From Chrysochromulina tobinii (taxonomy: Eukaryota > Haptophyta > Prymnesiales > Chrysochromulinaceae), in the NCBI GenBank assembly GCA_001275005.1, contig JWZX01003361.1, positions 1-51,322 of the forward strand: DNA of 51,322 bases, in the 5' to 3' direction. The notes under the pieces were generated by a model. That model did not search any database. It was given only the letters and a program-made list of their open reading frames with translations, and was not told the origin of the DNA. The position numbers and the translations under genes are program-made. Below are positions 46,934 through 51,322 of the stretch, one piece after another (position 1 is the stretch's first letter; each line of letters opens with the position of its first letter).

Positions 46934-47901
46934 TCGTCGTCTCGTCGTGGCAATGGTTGTGATCTAGGGAACACTTCCCGATACGTCGCCAGCCTGGTGG
47001 CTGGGGCGCACATACCTCGGTACATACTCGGTTGGTGCGCATCGATCATAATGCGCGAAGCGGGCACGGCTGATACTCGTCGAATCGAAGAGTGTCTGTT
47101 CGGTGCCAGTGTGTCTCCAATGGCTGGGGTCGGTGTTCCCGCGGCGGTTGAGGCGGAAGGCGCAAAAGCGTGGCCTGGCGTGGTACAGTGTGCCGTGCGT
47201 GACGTGTTGTCCGATGTATGCCGATGGCGATGCGGACGCACTGTGGCGGGGGATTCCGGTTGCGGTTCACTGCCGGGGGGCGGGATCGCGGATGCCGGAT
47301 CGGGTGTTTTGGCAAGTGCCCCGCCCACAGTGCACCGCGCGCCGACAGTTCTATCAGACAGAGAGACAGTCCCGCCGGTCCCCGCGGCACGCGACCGGGT
47401 GCGGGTCGTGTGGAGCTGTGTACGCGTCGGGAGATAGCTTGGCGAGTGGGCCGTGCCCGCCGGTGCGCGGTGGGCCTCTCGTCCCCTGTCCCGGTGTCCC
47501 GTGCCGCACCGAACGCGCCGAACCGCCGATACCCGATTCCGCCTAATTCCGCCGAGCCGGGAGTTTAAGCTTAAAGCGAGATTTATCTTCCACAAGCTTC
47601 TAAATGCGCGTGCAGATAAGTTCGAGTTCAAGTTCAAGTCAGATTTGACCTCTCGGCAGACGCCGGCCCGTGGAGATGCTGAGATGCTCGCGGAAGGCGC
47701 AAGCGGTGTCACGACATCATGACACACGACTGTAGAGGGGGTCGGGAGCGGGGGGATGTCGAGATGTCATGAGATGTCGTTCTCACGAATCAGATTCCGT
47801 TGGCCCGTGACCATGGCGATGGCCCCTGCCCGCACGAATGTATGGATGTGGGCCCGCTCCAAAGATGACTGATATGCCTTCCCTCGTTCCCTGTTCCTTG
47901 A
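46934..47901. other. Intergenic, no gene seen
   Basis: Long frames on both strands are GC-driven; the 458-aa antisense frame is Pro/Arg-rich and overlaps the PI31-like gene. GTTCGAGTTCAAGTTCAAG (47619-47638) and GAGATG direct repeats (about 47670-47690 and 47755-47775) are the only structure noticed. Confidence 0.4.
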
Positions 47902-49293
47902 TCAGGAGCGCAGGTCCTCCCGCACGTCGCGCTGGCAAGCGGGGCAAGTTGGCTTGTCCTTGAGCCATTGGCTCACGCACTTCTTGTGGAAGCCGTGCGC
48001 GCAAGGAAGCATGTGCATCTCATCCCCTTCGTCGTACTCACACAGGCAGATGACGCAAGAGGCCTCCCCCTTGCTGGCCAGGGCGTCGCGCTCGCCGAGG
48101 TAGCGGCGCGAGGCGAGGGCGCTCATCTGGGCGCGACTCAGGCCTTGAGAGACCGCATTCGCGTCGAGCGCGAGCAGCTCCTCGTACGTCGCGTCCTCAC
48201 GAGGAGCTCCTCCCACGACGCCCATTGCTTCGAACGCGCCGCCGCCGCCGAGAGGGAAGCCGCCGAATGGGAAGCCGCCGAATGGGAAGCCGCCGAATGG
48301 GAAGCCGCCGCCGCCGCCGCCGCCGAAGCCGCCGACGCCGCCGAACCCGGCACCGATGTCCCTGTGCCTCAACAGATCAGCTACGTAGCAGCTCTGACAC
48401 CACTCGTAACCGCGGTTGGGCGGCGACGCGCTGCACCTCGTGCACAGCGAGCGGGATGCCGAAGCGGCGCGTCGGCGGGCAGCGGGCGGCGCCTCATGAG
48501 CGGAACGAGCGACGCGGCGGCGGGCGGCTGGCTGTTCAGCGGCCGCCGCACCGGGTGCTGAGCTGGACACTTCCCGGCGGCTTCTTTCAAGCACCTCCTC
48601 CAGCATCAGGCGTTCGAACTCGTCAGTGCCGGAGTCGTGCGGGAAGATGGGAGGCGGTGGCGGTGCCAAGCTGTCGGCACTGCCGGATGGAGCTGATAGG
48701 CAAATGTTGACGTGGAGTTGCAGAGCTCGGTGGTCGCGAAACGGCGCGTGCCTGCAACTCGCGCCGTGAAGAGGGCACTGTAAGTGTTCTTCCTCGGCGT
48801 CGCCGGCAGTCAGGTCAAAGTCCCGGTCAGCTGCCGTCGGCGGCCTCGGTGGAGGGGAGTCGGCAGTGAGATCCATCGCACCCGTAGCACGCGGCTGCCC
48901 TGGCGGCGAGACAGTTAAGTCGACTCGCGCGCGCTTCTCGGCGGCTGCAGCCGCTCGAGAGCGCGGCTCTGCCGCGGCGCCCAATGCAGCTTCCGCCGAC
49001 GCCTCTGCCTGCTGAAGCAGTGCAGCGACCGCAGAGTGCCCCTTATCGTGCGCAACTTGCGCGGGCGTCTTGCTCTTTGGGTTGCATACGCTCGCCGGCG
49101 CACCTGCAGCCAGCAACATCTGAACGATTCGCATGTGGCCCTTGCTGGCTGCCGCATGCAGCAGGCTCCAGCCAGAGAACATGCCGGTGGTCTGGCACGC
49201 GGCGGCGTCGATGGAGCGTGACTGCAGCATCGAGGCGAGCTCCGCCTCGGCGCCATTCTGGCAGAGCTGGAAAGCGCGGCTAATGTCTGACAT
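47902..49293 (-). CDS. Ankyrin-RING protein with SIM-like motifs, candidate SUMO-targeted ubiquitin ligase
   Basis: 463 aa from the ATG at 49293. Residues about 40-100 hold two ankyrin repeats (GWSLLHAAASKGHMRIVQML; TPAQVAHDKGHSAVAALL). Three D-L-T motifs follow: VDLT (124-127), MDLT (140-143) and FDLT (159-162), the last followed by GDAEEE, resembling SUMO-interacting motifs. Residues 173-198 carry a Cys/His cluster (CPLHGASC...HVNIC) that may bind zinc. A Gly/Phe-rich linker contains four FPFGG units. Residues 413-454 are a RING-H2 finger (CVICLCEYDEGDEMHMLPCA, HGFHKKC, CPAC), the E2-binding end of an E3 ligase. Repeated SIMs plus a RING is the layout of RNF4-type STUbLs, but ankyrin repeats are not usual there. 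Single exon; divergent from mitochondrial uS13. Confidence 0.75.
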   Translation of the reverse strand: MSDISRAFQLCQNGAEAELASMLQSRSIDAAACQTTGMFSGWSLLHAAASKGHMRIVQMLLAAGAPASVCNPKSKTPAQVAHDKGHSAVAALLQQAEASAEAALGAAAEPRSRAAAAAEKRARVDLTVSPPGQPRATGAMDLTADSPPPRPPTAADRDFDLTAGDAEEEHLQCPLHGASCRHAPFRDHRALQLHVNICLSAPSGSADSLAPPPPPIFPHDSGTDEFERLMLEEVLERSRREVSSSAPGAAAAEQPAARRRVARSAHEAPPAARRRAASASRSLCTRCSASPPNRGYEWCQSCYVADLLRHRDIGAGFGGVGGFGGGGGGGFPFGGFPFGGFPFGGFPLGGGGAFEAMGVVGGAPREDATYEELLALDANAVSQGLSRAQMSALASRRYLGERDALASKGEASCVICLCEYDEGDEMHMLPCAHGFHKKCVSQWLKDKPTCPACQRDVREDLRS

Positions 49294-49472
49294 CTTACTG
49301 TCAACTAACCTCAGAGCCCGTACGAAGCGGCGTGCCGCGGCATCGCGAAGTGGCGCGAGAGAGTCGCGAGAGCTGCGACAAGTCACAAATGAAACGCAGA
49401 GACACGAGGACCCCTCCCCCGCCCTCCACCTCACCCGTGTTATCTACTTTTTGGGCAGATTTCTTCGCAAAA

Positions 49473-50081
49473 ATGTGGAGACGAGCTCTCGTGCGCACCG
49501 CTTTCTCCGCACCCGCCACGCGCTGGTCTTCGTCCGTGCCGGCGGCGGCTGCGACGCCGTCGCAGCCGGTCACCCTCTACCAGCTGCCCGCCTTCTCCTC
49601 GCGCAAGGAGCGCATCCGCAAGTTCGGGCTCATCTCCTTGAGCGCCGACTTTACGAAGCAGCAGCTGCGCCGGTCCAAGGGTGAGGTGGGCGGGCTCTCC
49701 GACTCGTTCCGTGTGCAGACTTACACGGTGCCGCTCGACAAGCCCGCTGAGTTTGCGTTGCCGCGCGTCTACGGCTACGGCCGCTCACGAAGCAAGTGGC
49801 TCGCAGCAGAGGTGGGCGTCTTTGGTAACTGCAAGCTGATGCGCATGCGCGAGTCGCAGCGCGCGTACATCCGCCGCGCGCTCGGCGCGGCGTGCATTGC
49901 GTACGACGATCCGTCCAAGGCCGCCGGCGCCGCCCTCCGCAAGGAGGTGGGGCTCAACATCCAGCGGCTCAAGGACATTCGTTGCTACCGCGGTATTCGC
50001 CACGAGCTGCGGCTGCCCTCGCGCGGCCAGCGCACGCGCACGAACGCGAAGACGCGCAGGAAGATGGGCCCGCTCAATTAG
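49473..50081 (+). CDS. Mitochondrial small-subunit ribosomal protein uS13m
   Basis: 202 aa from the ATG at 49473; the frame is open to 49332. MWRRALVRTAFSAPATRWSS is an Arg/Ser/Ala-rich mitochondrial presequence. The C-terminal two-thirds follow uS13: LDKPAEFALPRVYGYGRSRS in place of the I..L..IYGIG segment, LNIQRLKDIRCYRGIRHE, then LPSRGQRTRTNAKTRRK, matching the RG.RH..GLPVRGQRT..NAR.R signature. uS13 sits in the small-subunit head. A segment near residues 30-70 (ERIRKFGLISLSADF) is an N-terminal extension. The Gly in GLPVRG is replaced by Arg (RLPSRG), which is unusual. Confidence 0.85.
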   Translation: MWRRALVRTAFSAPATRWSSSVPAAAATPSQPVTLYQLPAFSSRKERIRKFGLISLSADFTKQQLRRSKGEVGGLSDSFRVQTYTVPLDKPAEFALPRVYGYGRSRSKWLAAEVGVFGNCKLMRMRESQRAYIRRALGAACIAYDDPSKAAGAALRKEVGLNIQRLKDIRCYRGIRHELRLPSRGQRTRTNAKTRRKMGPLN

Positions 50082-50488
50082 CCATGCGGCAGGAGTGAGT
50101 GGAGAGAAGAGAGGTATTAGTGCTGTGACATTGCAACGGGGATGCTCCAAGGACCTAGCTCGCGCCGTGTCTCGGCGGCGGCGCAGGCTTCAGTTCGGTT
50201 CAAACCTTGCTGCCCGACGTCGTTCTCAGGTCTACGACACAGACGACCACAGAATTCGCGACGAGCCCAGGCTGCGGGAGGCGACTATGGGGGACTTCCC
50301 CCGGGCCCACCCGGGTGTGGGGCGCGGGGGCGGCCCTGTCCTCAGTAATTGCGTGGAGGACCGAGCAGCGCGGAGCCCCCCCCGACGGAGTGTGGTGAGC
50401 GCGAGTGTTTTCCCGCGAAACTTCGAAAAAGCGCCCTGTTGAGCTTTCAGGAGCATCTTCGGGCCAGGACATTCAGGAATTCCCTCGC
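50082..50488. other. Intergenic, no gene seen
   Basis: Between uS13m and the last gene, same strand. GGGCCC/CCCGGG palindromic stretches near 50297-50317. No coding feature was supported. Confidence 0.4.
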
Positions 50489-51322
50489 ATGCACGTGCCT
50501 ATTGTGTTGCTCCACGTCGCCAGGCTTCCGTGGCATCGGCCATCACCAGTCGCACAGCCGCTGCCTCCGCCCGGACCCAACTACATTGTGCTGCCCTTCA
50601 CCTTCGAGACGCTCTTGGCCGTGCTGGTATGCTGGGTGCTTCCGGTCGTGATCTGGACGTTCACACAGGCTCACAATCCAGCGGATGCGTCGGCGGATGG
50701 CAAGCGGACCGCGACGACTGGCACGGGCCAAGCGGTCGTCATGGACATCGAGCGCCGCAAGGCGGCAGTGTCGGCAGACCCAATCGAGAAGAAGGGTGCC
50801 GACCGGAAGCTGCAGTTGCTCATGTGGGTCTACTTCCTCGTGCCGTACGTGTGGGCGTGGAACACGCAGGAGAACCCGACGGTGCGTGAACAGGTGAGCA
50901 CGTGGATGGCGCAGTCATGGGCGCAGCTCGCCGACGGCCAGGTCACGCTGCATTTTCAGCTGGCGTTCCTCGCGCTCCTGAGCGAGCGTCTATGCTACAC
51001 GTGGGTGCACACCTTCTCCCAATCATTCGTGCGCTTCCACAAGACGAAGTTCGGCCAGATGCTGGGCAAGGAGCCGCTGGACGCCGTACTCAACCTGTTC
51101 TACGTCAATAAGACTTTCCAGCTCGGCACCTTTCTGACGTCCGCGCGCTCCGCCGCCGCTGCCGCCCCCGCCTGCGAGCGTGCGATCGCAAGCTCCGTTG
51201 CGCGCGCCTCTGCTGTGGCATCGCGCGGCGCCTGCCAGAGCGAGCTTGCTTTCCGTGCCCCGCTCGCCTCCAGCCTCGTCTCACTCTCCGCCTGTCCCTC
51301 TCTCTCTCTCTCTCTCTCTCTC
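50489..51322 (+). CDS. Polytopic membrane protein, possibly phospholipid methyltransferase-like (3' partial)
   Basis: Frame open from the ATG at 50489 to the window end, so the 3' end is missing or an intron begins in the last 200 bp. Hydrophobic segments: about residues 35-52 (FETLLAVLVCWVLPVVIW), 112-122 (LMWVYFLVPYVWAW) and 155-175 (FQLAFLALLSERLCYTWVH). A soluble loop with DIERRKAAVSADPIEKK separates the first two. The last readable part, FVRFHKTKFGQMLGKEPLDA then LNLFYVNKTFQLGTFL, recalls the opening of eukaryotic phosphatidylethanolamine/phospholipid methyltransferases, but the SAM-binding half would lie beyond the window, so this is tentative. After about 51145 the translation becomes Ala/Ser low complexity and ends in a CT microsatellite, suggesting an exon end near there. 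Confidence 0.45.
   Translation, partial: MHVPIVLLHVARLPWHRPSPVAQPLPPPGPNYIVLPFTFETLLAVLVCWVLPVVIWTFTQAHNPADASADGKRTATTGTGQAVVMDIERRKAAVSADPIEKKGADRKLQLLMWVYFLVPYVWAWNTQENPTVREQVSTWMAQSWAQLADGQVTLHFQLAFLALLSERLCYTWVHTFSQSFVRFHKTKFGQMLGKEPLDAVLNLFYVNKTFQLGTFLTSARSAAAAAPACERAIASSVARASAVASRGACQSELAFRAPLASSLVSLSACPSLSLSLSL
51297..51322. repeat. CT microsatellite at window end
   Basis: (CT)n run of at least 12 units reaching the last base; probably intronic or a natural assembly-break point. Confidence 0.8.

Noticed and set aside
46351-47727. 458-codon antisense open frame
   Set aside because: Pro/Arg/Ser-rich low complexity, antisense to the PI31-like gene's glycine-rich coding; explained by high GC.

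Overview
This is nuclear DNA from a GC-rich, gene-dense, flagellated unicellular alga, most likely a haptophyte or related alga with a secondary red-type plastid. Genes carry short spliceosomal introns (64-199 bp). A class II aldolase has a signal peptide followed by a transit-like stretch, as in complex plastids. Flagellar genes are present: IFT27, an axonemal-dynein-light-chain-like protein and a PPP1R36-like protein. A BspA-type leucine-rich-repeat fragment, glycine- and proline-rich proteins and GC-rich codon use also fit. The lineage is inferred from these traits, not proven. No rRNA, tRNA, CRISPR array or bacterial operon was found.

Layout. 1-2.6 kb: multi-cNBD protein (5' end outside the window). 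3.2-4.7: SET-domain methyltransferase. 5.0-5.6: IMPACT-family protein (-). 5.8-8.3: proline-rich extracellular protein (-). 8.5-9.7: membrane-anchored tandem thioredoxin-like protein. 11.1-14.5: dynein-light-chain-like/EF-hand protein (-). 14.9-17.5: beta-lactamase-like/PfkB kinase fusion (-). 17.7-19.1: unknown (-). 19.3-20.3: isopentenyl phosphate kinase. 20.7-22.2: ASCH+UBA protein (-). 22.5-24.0: plastid class II aldolase (-). 24.4-26.4: unknown. 26.6-27.7: secreted methyltransferase-like protein (-). 28.5-30.2: U-box protein (-). 30.3-32.2: MFS transporter (-). 32.4-34.5: YTH m6A reader (-). 34.8-35.8: PPP1R36-like. 36.5-36.8: tail-anchored protein (-). 37.1-37.8: IFT27. 38.3-39.4: MYND protein. 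39.5-41.2: PH-AGC kinase (AKT-like). 41.8-42.2: TRAPPC4. 42.8-43.5: ERI-type exonuclease (-). 44.2-46.1: repeat-rich island with a broken LRR gene and a 0.33 kb direct duplication. 46.3-46.9: PI31-type C-terminus. 47.9-49.3: candidate SUMO-targeted ubiquitin ligase (-). 49.5-50.1: mitochondrial uS13. 50.5-end: partial membrane protein.

The genes are unrelated single units in mixed orientation, often divergent pairs 150-350 bp apart; there is no pathway cluster. Themes are flagellum, ubiquitin/SUMO/proteasome, isoprenoid and carbon metabolism, RNA metabolism and signalling.

The most unusual signal is a family of introns in at least three genes. They carry sense-oriented CTGATGACC / TGATTGCC repeats, and several end in TTCATCAG- or CTCATCAG-like acceptors. 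Several are flanked by 16-31 bp direct repeats of exon sequence, as expected of mobile, intron-generating elements (introners). Second is a single frame joining a serine beta-lactamase-like domain to a PfkB sugar kinase. Third is a broken LRR gene in which a 29-bp minisatellite lies between two parts in different frames.
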